The notes: generated from the letters alone by a model not told the origin. A stretch of 64,000 nt of DNA from Heliocidaris erythrogramma (GCA_025617745.1 CM046867.1:26218705-26282704), one strand, 5' to 3'. Positions 45,701 through 56,809 are shown, counted from the stretch's first letter. Program-made: numbers and translations.

Positions 45701-48700
45701 CTGGTGAGTATTGTCTGCATTTATCCTAACCCCAAGGAGCTCCAACGCTGCGCGTTGGAGCCCCAGGTACAACTATCCAAAGTCGACCTCGCCCATTTTA
45801 TGGCTAATCGCATCACTTAATTTCGGCAGGTAAGATAGAAATTTGTACTTATACTTCAAGAGAATTACTGTAACTACAGTATCTAGCAGGCTCTTTGATT
45901 TTACGATTTAACGATTGTTTCGATGAAAAAAAAGTGGAATTTCCTCGCCGAGCCGATCTTTTCCCTGTACTGTACCGTCGATTCAAATGACTCGATCGCA
46001 CTGTGTGATCGAGTCAGCGACGGTATACAGTACATTACACACAGTGCGATCGAGTCATTTGAATGGACGGTACAGGGAAAAGATCGGCTCGGCGAGGAAA
46101 TTCCATTTTTTTCATCGAAACAATCGTTAAATCGTAAAATCAAAGAGCCTGCTAGATAGTTACAGTAATTCTCTTTAAGTATATGTACAAATTTCTATCT
46201 TACCTACCGAAATTAAGTGATGCGATTAGCCATAAAATGGGCGAGGTCGACTTTGGATAGTTGTACCTGGGTTTGTAACCATTTCAAGCTCTTTTTCTGT
46301 TTTCCAGAGCTCAACAGTCCTGTGTATTTTTCCGCTGATACCCAACATAAAAAATATAAAATTGGATGAATACCAACAACAGAAAGCAACAAAGGAAATG
46401 TACACATATTGTATAGTGTATGATATTTAAAAGAAAATTGCGTCCTCACTTTTCGTATGTATGACTGGCATTCATCTACATATACATGTGAATAAGGACC
46501 AATTTGTCGCTGGTATCATAAAGAGTCAGAAAATATGTCCACCCAAACACACAGGCTGATGTACAGTACAATTTTTAATTTAAATGAAAATGAACCCCCA
46601 AAAGAGCAAATGAAACATCATATCAATCTTTTTCCCTAAATGACAGTACATATTGAAATGAACAAATATCAATCGGATAATGTGTCAAATTATTTAGTCT
46701 GCTTCAACAGACACTATACATGTACATGTATGGTCTTGTACGAGTAATAAATATGGAGAAAAAAAATATTTTACTAACATACATGTACATGTAAGTGCAG
46801 TTTGTGCATGGGCCTACAATTTTGACCTTTGACTCTGAATTATACATTACCCCAGAAGCTAAAAAATTTACATGTACATTCTTTAAAAAGGGCCTGTATA
46901 TACTATTTGCTATTTTTAAGTGGCAATGAAATTTGAATACTTGTTTCAATGTTTGAAATACATTGGAAAGTGAAAGCACAATGATAACCATACGCTGGGT
47001 TACCAGAGAAACTTACTTCTTTCAAACATAGCTACCCGAAAATCCATTAAAAAATAACATTTATAATTTAACCTGGTGCCTAAAAGGCCCTCCATACATG
47101 TGTAAAATTTAGAAAATCTGCATTGAATGCATGTTCTTGGAAACAAAGAAAATTTGAACTGCATATTATTATTATTATTACTATTATGGTTACTATTATT
47201 ATTATAATAATTATTATTATGGTTATTATCATTACAACATTATTTCCTACGTTAGGGTGAATCCTATCAATGCGGTTTATTCCATCACAATACAAATTTG
47301 ACGTTGGGACGAAAGCGACCGTGCAGTAAGGCGAATGATAACAATAGGCTGATATTCGCCCAAACGTCGCAATAAGAGTAATTATTATTATCATTATTAC
47401 GATAAATAATATTATCATCAATATTACACTTATACATCAAAAAACTGGCAAACATTTAACCTAACTGCTTTAACCAGTACGAATCACTTTAAGAGCTCTT
47501 GTGTGAAAATAAGAGGGAGAGCGAGACAGAGAGAGAGGTGTGGGGTTTTATGCGTTTTGATGAGATGACACTGTGAAGGTAATTATCACTTTATTTGCCC
47601 ACAAAACCACGACCAATAATTGGATTAATATCCCTCATTTGCTTGCAGCAGGGTCTCTGCTCATAAACTACACATCTATTAAAGGATAGATGTTTGTTAG
47701 ATTGGAAACCATGGTAACCATAGTACCTAGAAGGTTTGGTGTTGGCCTAATGGAGTGCAACCTTTCATCAATCACACTCACTGGCTTTGGAGCTTTGTGT
47801 TCAACTTTTTGCTGTAAGAGTTGATGCGTGTTGCAATATTTGTAATAAAAAAGTCTAGACCTACACCTAATTATGCACAATACAAGAACTGATTATTATT
47901 ATTATTATTATTATCATCATCATCATCATTATTGGAAAAATTCCAATCTAAATGAGCATTCCCAAATCCTATTATCATTTACACAGAAAAATTTAAATGA
48001 TAGAGCAAGTTTACATGCATAAAATCATATCCCTTCTTGGGCAAAGTCCAACTTCTCATCTCATGTATGTATACAAGCCCAACATGGACTTTTCTCATCA
48101 ACTGAACCCATTAATGAAACTCCCAGTGTCACTCACTTTGGGTAAAATTACAAAGCTTCATATAAGCAGTATGAATTTATTGACTGATTGTAATTAGCAG
48201 ACATCAGAGGGTGTTGCCTAGCAATGACACTAGTAAAGAATGGAGCAGATGAATCTGACCTTGATTATGAATATGACCTATTAGTTCGTTGTCAATTGGT
48301 CAAAATATTGGGTTAGAATGCAATTTAGTGATGATTTTTGGAAAGGTAATTTAAAGGAGAATTAACATTAGAATATATAAATTTGCTCATATTCAAAGAT
48401 GTAATCTATTCCTTCTTGTTGCCCTACGTAGTTTTGCATTAAAATATACAAGATGGGTATACAGTAAATCAGGATTTTCTCAGCAAGATTTATCGTCTGC
48501 TAGCGATACCAGGGGGCTGCCCTTTTCCTGATGTGTGCATAAAGACATTTTTAATCCGAATGCAAAATTGTCTTTCTTCCTGATACAAAATTCCATCTGA
48601 GATTTAAAATATTTAACAGATATATACATATATTCTAGAAACGAAAATGTGTTTTATATTTCTTTGAAAATTAGTAATTTTCAATCTATTTTCTTGATAC

Positions 48701-51700
48701 TATGACGTACGTGACAGAGCGAATTAATTCAAATTTATGGATGATGACTTTCCCGAGCGTCAATAGTGACAAACTATGCATTCACCTGCTTTGAGATAAT
48801 GGACTTCAAAAGACAGAATGCGCATTGTATAAATTATGTTCTGCTCTGCCAGGCAAGACCAAGAAATTGATTTCTAGTTAGCAAAACCGGAGAATTTAAA
48901 AAGAAATCTATAAATTTCAAATTTTAAAATAAATGTATACACCTGTTATGTATTTTCCATCATATATGGGGCTTTTTTATAATGAATAGAAGCAATTTAG
49001 CTTGAATTTAAAAATATCTTCTTGACCAGAACGGTCTCCAATGGTTCATGTACAACTCCATGTCATCAAGAAAATGGCAGCCCCCATGAAGTGTTAGCAG
49101 ATGATACCATGTGCTAGAATGTCAAGATTTAAACCCTTTTCTGATATTTTATTTCTAAAGTGATACAGGCAATGATTAAGAATATATTACACCTTTGAAC
49201 ATAAGTACTTTTATATTCTAATGTTAATTCTCCTTTAATGAAAAAAAAACATGAATGTTATTTCCAAATTTTAAAAGTTACTTCTCAGGCATTTCTTTTT
49301 AAGTGGATTTGGGGCACTTTTTTTTTTTTTTTAATATTATGAATAAATATCTTTACTGCATTAGGGATGTAAATTCCTAACCTATTTTATATGAATACTA
49401 TTGTAGATGATTTTCGAGAAGAAATTATGCAGAAAAATTCATAGTGAAGGCAAATCGTGTATGTTTCAAATGCCCTCTATGATGACTACAATACTGGGGT
49501 TATCTGATTTAAATACACTTAAGTAAATTACAGCACATCAGCTATTATTTGAATAATTCCTAACATAATTACTTAATTAGTGCTTTCATCAAGTACAAAT
49601 TTCTTTGTCGACATATCGGGTCAAATTTAGTAGCCAACTGTCGACATCAACATACATACACGTCCACCAGTACCCACACTTTATAAACAACAATACTGTG
49701 GTACGAAACTGCTGATAAATAAACACAAATGACCAGTTAAATCAACACTTGACAAATTAAAATAAAATATCAATTATTTTACATTTTCTGCAAAAATTAT
49801 ACTTATGCGGAAAGATAAAGTCTTTTCCGACTAGAAATGTTGGTGTTTAAACTTCTTTTTCTTTTTTTTGTGAAAGACATGACTTAAACACATCAAACTA
49901 ACATGAAAAGTTTCACCGGCGGTCTATATTTGTGAGTAATACATGTACATGAATATTATGTCTACATATCGTCTTCCCATCTACATACAGTTTTGTCGAA
50001 AACAGCACTATACGTAATAGACATGAGCATCATAGCTTGATGTATATGATCTAACGTGATAAAATATGACTTGTTGAAAATACTAAAGCGAGCAGATAAC
50101 CCTGTATTGTAGTCATCGTAGAAGGCGTTTAAAATATTAAATTAAAAGACCTAGTACATAATTTTCCTTCACTGTGAATTTTTCTACATAATTTCTTCCA
50201 TAGTATTTGTATAAATACGTTAAGAATTTACATCCCTACTGCAATAAAGAATAATATTTAGACATAATTCAAAAATCATAAAAAGCCCCAAATCCACTTC
50301 AAAAACATGTCTGAAAAGGAACTGTAGACCCATTTTAAAATTTGGAAACAACATTGATGATTTTATTTATATATGTTTCAAAATATCATGAAAAAATTGC
50401 ATTCTAAGTACCATTTAAAGGGAAAGTCCACCCTGATTACAAGTTGGTTTTAAAAGAAGCAGAAAAATTAAAGAAACAGATCAGTGAAGGTATGAGCAAA
50501 ATATGATAAGAAATAAGTAAGTTATGAATTTTTGAACTTGTAATCAATCAAACACAACTCTGTGATGTATCTTGCGAGCTCCAACTTTCTTATTTCTTAT
50601 CAGATTTCACTCAAACTTTTACTATTCTGTTTTTCTCAATTTTATGCTTCTTTTAAAACCAACTTGTAGGCAGGTTGGACTTCCCCTTTAACAACTGACT
50701 ATGGCCTCAGTGGCTATACATAACATGCACATGTTCTTTTGCTACCCATGGATGCTGTATTGCATTTATCACTATTTGGTGTTCAAAATATCAATCATTA
50801 ACAAACAACACCATGAATCAAATGATGTTGACATTTGACATTGACATGTAACCAAGGAGCTTCAACTAAAGGAAGGCACATACACGTACTTCTTGGTGGG
50901 AGGTTATTTGATCCCTGTTCATCTGTAAAGTCTGTTCACACTTTACAACATGTATAATGGTATCCTTGAAAGTTCTAACATTTAGGACTACAAAGCATTG
51001 ACCATAGTTTTGTCACAGCATTGTAAGCCGTCCCTTGCTGTTGTTCTTCTGTTTACTCTGCCTCCTTCACTCCTGAAGGTTCTTGCTCATGCTTGTAACT
51101 GTAAAACCACTTATTCAAATTGAAGAGCAGAAAAGGAAAAGGAAACCGGAGAGCCTTGAATTTTAAGTGTACCAATCACCTGAAAAAAAATTGTGTACCA
51201 CTAGAAAGTATGAAATCAACCTCAAAGAACTTTATCTGGCATTCTATAGGTCAACAGTTTAGGAGTATGAAGGAAATAAAGAATTACATGAAGGTGAGCG
51301 CTTGGAACCAAACTCCGAGTTGGGTCTCATGCGAGGCCTTATCCCTGGCTAGAGTGTACTGATGCATCAAGTAGTCTACTCATGACTTTCATGAGCCATG
51401 TTTACGCTTATAGAGAGTGTAATTAATCTTGCTATATTTCTTTATAGAAGTAGTATTTGAAGCTCATACATTCAACCTTGCATAACTCGAAGTCGCATAA
51501 GTTAAAGTTTCCCTAAGTTGAATCAATTTTTTTTTTACCAAACTATGCAAAACATGTGTTATTTACATTTCCTAGGTCGAATTTTGCAATAAGTCCAACT
51601 ATTTTCTGTGGTCCTGACAGATTATGCAAAGTTAAGGGTATCATGAACATAGTATAAGGACATGTAGCCCCGGGACGCTGCCACGAAGTGGCAGCGTCCT

Positions 51701-54700
51701 GAGTGAAACCAGTACGATTCGGTGGGTCTCACAATCTACCAATGTTCAAATGACCATTTAAAAAATGGCCATGTAATTATTATTTTTTAATTAAAGTATC
51801 ATATATACGATGCCACTTACCTAAACAGACTTTACGCAAATCAGCTTTTCCTAAAAAATGTGTAGAATCGATGAATGTCACTTTTTACTCTCAATTTTCG
51901 AAACCAGTCCCATTCGCCATGTTGTTAAAGCCAAATTGAAAATAGGCACTTGCGCATGCGCCTATGAATGTTTATTACAATGACGGCATAGTTTTCGTCA
52001 ATGGAATAATGAATATTCATATACCCACTGTAATCCGCCGATCGCTAGCTGTCTAGCGCTCTCGCTCAAGCTCGTCTTAATGAATATTCATAATCCTCCC
52101 TTCTTGTCTGTATTATTATTGGAGCTGCTGACGCATGCGCATTGCAAGCAAAACACCGACCTTCGGAAGTTTTTACTACAGGCTCTTGGAGATAAATCTG
52201 CCTTTTTTGTATCATCCTCATTGAAAAGAAAGACGACAGTCAACCGTAAAGTATTGTAAGTACCTAAAATAGCCTAAAATCAACTGATTTCATGTTTCAT
52301 GGCTATCATTTTGACAAACGACCTTGTAATTATGTGACATCCATGCGATCAAAGGACTGCGAAGCGCAGCCCGAACACTACGTGTTCGGGCTGCCGCAGT
52401 AAAAGGACATGGAACCTTGAAAATACAGAGCAAATATTTTTGTATTTTGTACCCTTTAAATTCTTTTCATACCCCTCCAACAAATGCCTTAATAAATGTC
52501 CATTCATGACATGTATACTATCTATTTGCTTGTTAGAAAACAGTTTTGACGGTGCTTATTATTCAAATTTGATTATTCACACCATGTACATGTATGTCAA
52601 TGTACTGAACTCTTGAAAATTTTGTGCAGCTCACAGGGAGGAAATATAGGAATACTGGGGGTTTTCTTTAATTTATTAGTCTGATTTTTTCAGACCTTAA
52701 TCAATTTCACTCTCTCCCCAAAAGAATTTTGTCGTTAATAGTCAAGTTCCTATCGCGTACACAGAAAAGTCCCGATTTTCTGTGTGTCTGCGCTATCGTA
52801 GAGATCTATGTGCGCTTGCGATCCCGAGTTCTTCATGGACAAAAAATTTATTGGCCGATTTTAGTGTAAGACATCGGCGGTATGTAAACAACACGCGATT
52901 GCGAGCCGAAACAAATCAGCGGTGATTTCTGACATGATTTCTAAGGGGCTGATTTCTGATTTGGACATGATTTTGACTTTGGATTTTGCTGGAAATATCA
53001 AAAGTTCTTCCTAACAGCCATCTAGGTAGGAGTGAGATTTTTAAGGAGTGGATTTTTAAGGGCTGAATTTGAAAGAAGTTTTTAAAATATTTATCTTATT
53101 CCCCCCCCCATACCTTTAGTACATGCAACAGAAAATAACTATTTTTGCATGCATATATCATAGTGGTCAATATGACCACTATTCGTGGTGTGATATGGAT
53201 TAGGAAGGAAAAATCGATGATACATGTAGATCTATACTGTACATAAGGAGAAGAGGAACATCTTGGCAAACCCAAATTTGTATCAGAGCATGGAAAGTCC
53301 ATAAAATAAAATTCTAGTAAATGTCAGTGAATTCAAACTTAAATTAATTTGCGTATTTTTCTTTCTTACTAGTGAAGTAGTGAATGTTTGCCGTAACCCC
53401 ACATAGCTGAGGAATAACCCTGAGGATCTACGAGTGAGAAATTTATGTTTCATCTTCAGGTGTGAACAAATGTGTGAACAAATATTATTTGATATGAGGA
53501 TGAAAAATATTTTGTCTCTTAAACTTTTATATGAACATATCAAACATTTAACAAATTATTAATAAAGCTGTTTTGATGAAGTTGAGCCCTTCTTCTTTTC
53601 ATGTATTCAAAATGTAAACAAATAACTGAATTACGAACCATGTTTTCAATCTCTATCCTGCGCTGCTCTCGCTGTCTCTTTACTGCTGAATGGCTAACAG
53701 GTTTCTCTGGAGTGAAGGTGGTCCGTTTTGCACTGCTTGGTCTACTGACTCGACCTGATCTAGGAGGCTCACTAGGCTTCCCAACAATCTTATCCAGGAG
53801 TCTCCTATTGTCTCTATCAATACGCCTCACTTCATCGTTACTAAACGACATGTTCATTCTCTGGTGGGGCATCGGGGCCGACTGCGGTCGATTTTTTCTC
53901 TTCCCAGAGATGGGTCTCTTTAAATTCTTGTGCAGAGCGGACAAATCAGATTCACTTGGGGTTTCATCCAATTCCAGCACTGCTCTAAGCAGCATGCTCA
54001 GTTCTTTTGCTTCAGTTTCTCGTCGACGAGGATCCTCATCATACTGTGAGTAGCCTGGTGTTTTGGTCACTTTGCGACCCTCTTTGCCTTTGGGCTTGGA
54101 TGATTTGGGTCTGCTCTTGGCACGTCTTTCATTGGAATCTCTGTAACTGTCTGTATGATCCTCCTCAAAGTGAACAGTTCTCATTCTCTCCGTTTCCCGC
54201 TCCATTTCTTGTTCATCATATTCCAGCTTAGGAATAGGGGAACTCAATGGACTTTGGAGGGGAGACACATCTGTCACACTGTCATTGTCTCTGTGACTTT
54301 GACTCGACTCTGAAGTAAAACTTGAGCTTGATCTTGAGCTCTCAGTGGATGCATTGGAACTTGAACTATCTGATCTTCTTCTCCTACCAACGGATGTTTT
54401 GGGACGAGAATTTGAACCAGTTTTACTTTTAGATGCAGCTTTTCCATTTAGAGAACGTCCTCTATCATGTCTATCTTGCCGTTTTTCTTTCAGTGCATCA
54501 ATATCGTCTTTAAAACGAAATGTGTCATTCCCATTCTTTGCCTTCTGCTCTTCTCTATCACTATCATCAAAATCATCGGAATAATAATCCGCATCATTAC
54601 CGTCATCGTGAGTTGGAGTTGCTGTTGGAATTCTGACGCTCACACTGCTACGGCTGCTGGCCACACTTCGGACCGACTCCCTATCATTGTCCCCGTCGTA

Positions 54701-54835
54701 TCCCCGTGCACTGCCCGCCCGCTTACCGCTCAGCGGTCGGTTTGGTTTTGGATCAGACCTCGAACTGCACTTCGTTGATGAACCTTCGTCAAAGAAGTCG
54801 AAGTCTATCGGTTCTGGGCTACTTTCCTGATTCAT
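42544..54835 (-). CDS. CFAP97: Cilia- and flagella-associated protein 97 (Hemingway family)
   Basis: Coding exons: 54835-53639, 44872-44719, 42716-42544, total 1524 bases, 507 residues (human CFAP97 is about 530). The N-terminal half is disordered and rich in Ser, Asp, Arg and Lys (DFFDEGS at 14-19, DADYYSDDFDD 81-91, a Ser tract 155-180, VTDVSPLQSP 187-196). The family core is at 279-395: LSMLLRAVLELDE, then MSFSNDEVRRIDRDNRRLLD and HSAVKRQREQRRIE, continuing in exon 2 with QILKRIEAARATPQVKKNEL. The tail is KARRPAWDDRFYLDD. The family is needed for motile cilium and sperm-flagellum assembly (fly Hemingway, mammalian relatives); a ciliary role here is inferred. RPxSxKR-type motifs recur five times. 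Confidence 0.9.
43021..43625. repeat. Foldback-like element of CCCCAGGACAATTACC motifs
   Basis: The left part is built of CCCCAGGACAATTACC-like words in tandem; the right part (43565-43625) of GGGGATAATTGTCCGG-like words, the inverse. Between them lies unrelated DNA plus further CCAGGACA words at 43415-43500. A second element of this type is at 59205-59962. Confidence 0.7.
43951..44150. repeat. 97-bp tandem duplication
   Basis: GGTCTTCACATGGTCCCCTT followed by ATAAxACCCTACATTATATA begins at 43951 and again at 44048. Both end in a C-run (22 Cs in the second) and an ATATTCACAAAATA word. Confidence 0.92.
44719..44872 (-). CDS. CFAP97: CFAP97 exon 2
   Basis: Acceptor TTTTCCTCTGCAG, donor G|GTAATG. 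Encodes QILKRIEAARATPQVKKNEL and LKDYHQQMQYATQVSKTPGG then PTSRPSSAKRA. LKDYHQQM matches LMDYHRNM of the human protein. Confidence 0.9.
44970..45382. mobile_element. Inverted-repeat element in the CFAP97 intron
   Basis: TAGTTACGTTCACAAGAAG at the left and an imperfect inverse CTATGAACATAG-type end (GTATGAACATAGCTAGT) at the right. The interior repeats CTTGTAGTTTCAAAGCTTTA-like words in both orientations. About 100 bases upstream of exon 2. Confidence 0.5.
45739..45761. repeat. Perfect 10-bp-stem hairpin
   Basis: GCTCCAACGC-TGC-GCGTTGGAGC, abutting the left end of the long hairpin element. Confidence 0.85.
45762..46271. repeat. Near-perfect 510-bp foldback (long hairpin)
   Basis: The left arm 45762-46007 and the right arm 46038-46271 are inverted copies with four substitutions and three small indels (2-5 bases) by my count, around a 30-base loop. 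End words are CCCAGGTACAACTATCC and its reverse. The two oppositely oriented open frames over it are mirror shadows. It lies inside CFAP97 intron 1, so the primary transcript should form a long duplex. Confidence 0.95.
46272..47159. other. CFAP97 intron, nothing recognised
   Basis: AT-rich with several ACATGTACATGTA runs (46730, 46785). No element ends identified. Confidence 0.4.
47160..47425 (-). mobile_element. Element flanked by (ATT)n microsatellites, copy 1
   Basis: ATT/ATTATT arrays on both sides enclose ATTACAACATTATTTCCTAC then GTTAGGGTGAATCC...GGTTTATTCCATCACAAT and GGCGAATGATAACAATAGGC. The reverse complement of the same core, also within AAT arrays, is at 56575-56815. Confidence 0.8.
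47426..48349. other. CFAP97 intron, low-complexity and unassigned
   Basis: A GAGAGAGAG tract at 47515-47540 and an ATT/ATC run at 47894-47935; otherwise nothing recognised. Confidence 0.4.
48350..49238. mobile_element. MITE, TTTAAAGGAGAATTAACATT ends
   Basis: The left end TTTAAAGGAGAATTAACATT then AGAATATATAAA is inverted at the right (TATTCTAATGTTAATTCTCC then TTTAA). About 890 bp and no transposase frame. Confidence 0.85.
49255..50355. mobile_element. 1.1-kb element with long inverted arms
   Basis: The left arm (about 49255-49512) has CCAAATTTTAAAA, AAGTGGATTTGGGG, AGGGATGTAAATTC, ATTCATAGTGAAGG and GACTACAATACTGG; the same landmarks occur reversed at about 50085-50345. The arms are around 250 bases and clearly diverged, with an AT-rich centre. 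No coding capacity. Confidence 0.8.
50414..50691. mobile_element. Compact MITE of the AAAGTCCACCCT family
   Basis: TTTAAAGGGAAAGTCCACCC then TGATTACAAGTTGG at the left; CCAACTTGTAGGCAGGTTGG then ACTTCCCCTTTAA at the right. This 278-bp copy is the clearest full-length reference for the relatives at 17981/21130, 21558, 37180, 39565 and 62772. Confidence 0.88.
50692..51665. other. CFAP97 intron, nothing recognised
   Basis: No repeats or conserved frames seen; the 80-codon plus-strand frame at 51120 shows no similarity I recognise and runs against the host gene. Confidence 0.4.
51673..51699. repeat. Perfect 12-bp-stem hairpin
   Basis: GGACGCTGCCAC-GAA-GTGGCAGCGTCC. With the hairpins at 52357-52391 it may mark the two ends of a roughly 720-bp insertion. 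Confidence 0.85.
52357..52391. repeat. Twin GC-rich hairpins
   Basis: CTGCG-AAG-CGCAG (52357-52369) is followed by GCCCGAACAC-TAC-GTGTTCGGGC (52369-52391), sharing one base. Confidence 0.85.
52752..53150 (-). repeat. Dispersed repeat, copy B (inverse of 15945-16285)
   Basis: Shares with copy A the landmarks GAAAAGTCCCGATTTTCTGT, GGACAAAAAATTTATTGGCC, TTTTGACTTTGGATTTTGCT and GGAGTGAGATTTTTAAGG, in the opposite orientation. It has short duplications (GGCTGATTTCTGA and GATTTTTAAGG) absent from copy A. Confidence 0.87.
53151..53638. other. CFAP97 intron start, nothing recognised
   Basis: AT-rich; holds the intron's 5' portion directly after the exon 1 donor. Confidence 0.4.
53639..54835 (-). 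CDS. CFAP97: CFAP97 exon 1 (coding)
   Basis: Begins MNQESSPEPIDFDFFDEG; an in-frame TGA lies 45 bases upstream of the ATG. The exon is 399 codons and ends at ENM with a weak-looking donor, ATG|GTTCGTAAT. This splice is preferred because joining exon 2 gives IENMQILKRIEA, which matches RENLALLKRLEA in vertebrate CFAP97. Failure to splice would add 32 unrelated residues before a stop. Confidence 0.88.
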
Positions 54836-55107
54836 CCTGTGGTCATCAGTTGTATTTGAATTGCAAAAATTGCTGCAAATTCATCACATTTTTTGGTTCG
54901 CAATTGCAAGTGTTCTCTCGAGCCTAGCCAGGATCAGGAGGACGTACAGCTTGAATGTGTTGTAGCAACTGTGACGTCATAGTGTCAATTATTTACCCAC
55001 ATTCTTACCGACAGATGGCGCTCAACTAGAAAGCAAACAGGAGGGCATACTGGTATGATCGAATCTCTTTGAAAGCAAACCCAAAGAATAGGTTTATGGG
55101 GGTAACA
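54836..55107 (-). promoter_or_regulatory. CFAP97 5' leader and probable promoter region
   Basis: Directly upstream of the CFAP97 start; contains TTGGTTCGCAATTGCAAG and GTGACGTCATAGTG at about 54971, a CRE/ATF-like TGACGTCA. No TATA box is evident. Assignment is by position only. Confidence 0.4.
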
Positions 55108-55307
55108 TCATAATCAGGGAGGAGGGTCGCTATTCATAATCAAAGAAAAGGGTCGCTATTCATAATCGGGGAGGAGGGTCGCTATTCATAATCAAAGAAA
55201 AAGGTCGCTATTCATAATCTGAGAAGAGGGTCGCTATTCATAATCGGGGAGGAGGGTCGTTTGTCATAATTGAAGAAGAGGGTCGCTATCATAATCGAAG
55301 AAGAGGT
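55108..55307 (-). repeat. 26-bp minisatellite, 7-8 copies, reverse orientation
   Basis: GGGTCGCTATTCATAATCGG then GGAGGA repeats head to tail, alternating GGGGAGGA and AAAGAAAA variants. It is the reverse complement of the larger array at 60274-60879. Confidence 0.92.
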
Positions 55308-55479
55308 TAGGGTAAGGATTATTTGTAAAATATTGGATATGATTTTCGTTGTTCAATGAAACACTCAAATATGAAAGAATTAACTTAGCAAACAAAATAA
55401 TAATATTTGATGGGAGACACCCCACGGCTGTGTGGAAGCAATATGGGGAGGCAATATAGCCAGGCGGGCAAAGGCGGGC

Positions 55480-56460
55480 CATGCCCCTCCCCCCCCCCCC
55501 TCCCCCTATTCAGCCCCTTAAAAAAAGGCGAGAGCGAAAAAGCGGAGGAAGCGACAGAGAAAAGCCTAAAAAGTCGCTAGGAAATTTGCTAAAACCTCAA
55601 AGTTTTCGTGCTTCGCGCGGGAAGAGGGAAGTAACTCCCCCTCCCTGCACCCATCCCTGATACATACAGTGCAGTAGTGCGTCCAATAATTGAAAAGCAG
55701 TCCGGGTGTGGAACTAACTTTCCGCCTAAAAGAAGGTGCTACGTGTACAAGCCGCTATCTTATTCTCAAATTTGCTACAAATCGTCAGAGGTTTCGCGCT
55801 TCGCGTGGGAAGGGGAAAACTTGAAAACTATGCCTAGAACTTTCCGCCTAAAAATAATTGTTTGCTACGAGCCTTTATCTTTCTCTCAAATTTGCTACAA
55901 AACGTCAGAGCTTTGCGCGGGAAGGGAGACCCCCCCCCCCCTCCATGCACCATCCCTGTTACATACAGTACAGTATTGCGTCCAGATAATTGAAAAGCAG
56001 TCTCGACGTCGAACAAACTTTCCGCCTAAAGTAGATGCTATTAAAAGAGACATTTTCTTTCTCTCAAATTTGCTTTAAAATGTCGGAGCTTTCGCGATTC
56101 GCGCGGGAAGGGGAAAACTTGTAAACTAGTCTGGCGTCGAACTATGCCTATAACTTTCCGCATAAAAAGAATTGTTTGCTACGAGCCTTTATCTTTCTCT
56201 CAAATTTGCTACAAAACGTCAGAGCTTTCGCGCTTTGCACAGGAAGGGGGACACCCCTCCCTGCACCACCCCTATTACATACATGTACAGTGCAGTATTG
56301 CGCCTAAATAATTGACAAGCAGACTCGACGTCAAACTAACTTTCCGTCTACAGTAGGTGCTACGAGCCATTATCTTTATCTCAAATTTGCTATAAAACGT
56401 CAAAGCTTTCGCGTTTCGCGCGGGAGGGGGAAAACTCCCCCTCCCTGCACCCACCCACTG
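55480..56460. repeat. GC-rich tandem element, copy 2
   Basis: Begins GCCATGCCCCTCC, a C-run and CTATTCAGCCCCTTAAAAAA, then units with CAGAGCTTTCGCG, CTCCCTGCACC, ATAATTGAAAAGCAGTC and CTTTCCGCCTAAA, matching the copy at 19548-20760 in the same orientation. Confidence 0.85.
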
Positions 56461-56574
56461 GGGAGCACGTAGAGCGTGCTCATCACCAAATTCATAAATG
56501 GCATAGCCTGCGTGCGGGTGAGGGGGGGGGGGGGGGTTGCTGTAGTGGGTTTTGCCACCAGGTGTTGTTCTATA

Positions 56575-56755
56575 ATAAAAATAATAATAATAATAACAAT
56601 AGCTCTTTTTCCAGCATTAGGGGGAATCCTTTTATCTCAGCCTATATTGTTAGCATTCCCCTTAACGCACGGTTTCTTTCCCCGTAACGTCGAATTTCTA
56701 TTGTGACGGAATAAACCACATTGTTAGGATTCCCCCTAACATAGGAAATAATGTT

Positions 56756-56757
<2 letters not shown>
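56575..56757 (+). mobile_element. Element flanked by (AAT)n microsatellites, copy 2
   Basis: Between AATAATAAT arrays lies CAGCATTAGGGGGAATCC...GTGACGGAATAAACC then ACATTGTTAGGATTCC and CATAGGAAATAATGTTGTAA, the inverse of the copy at 47160-47425. Confidence 0.8.

Positions 56758-56809
<52 letters not shown>

Noticed and set aside
45901-46159. Two similar-looking proteins on opposite strands
   Set aside because: They are mirror readings of the hairpin arms.
53601-54778. Plus-strand frames of 74-150 codons opposite CFAP97 exon 1
   Set aside because: They are antisense shadows of the long coding exon.
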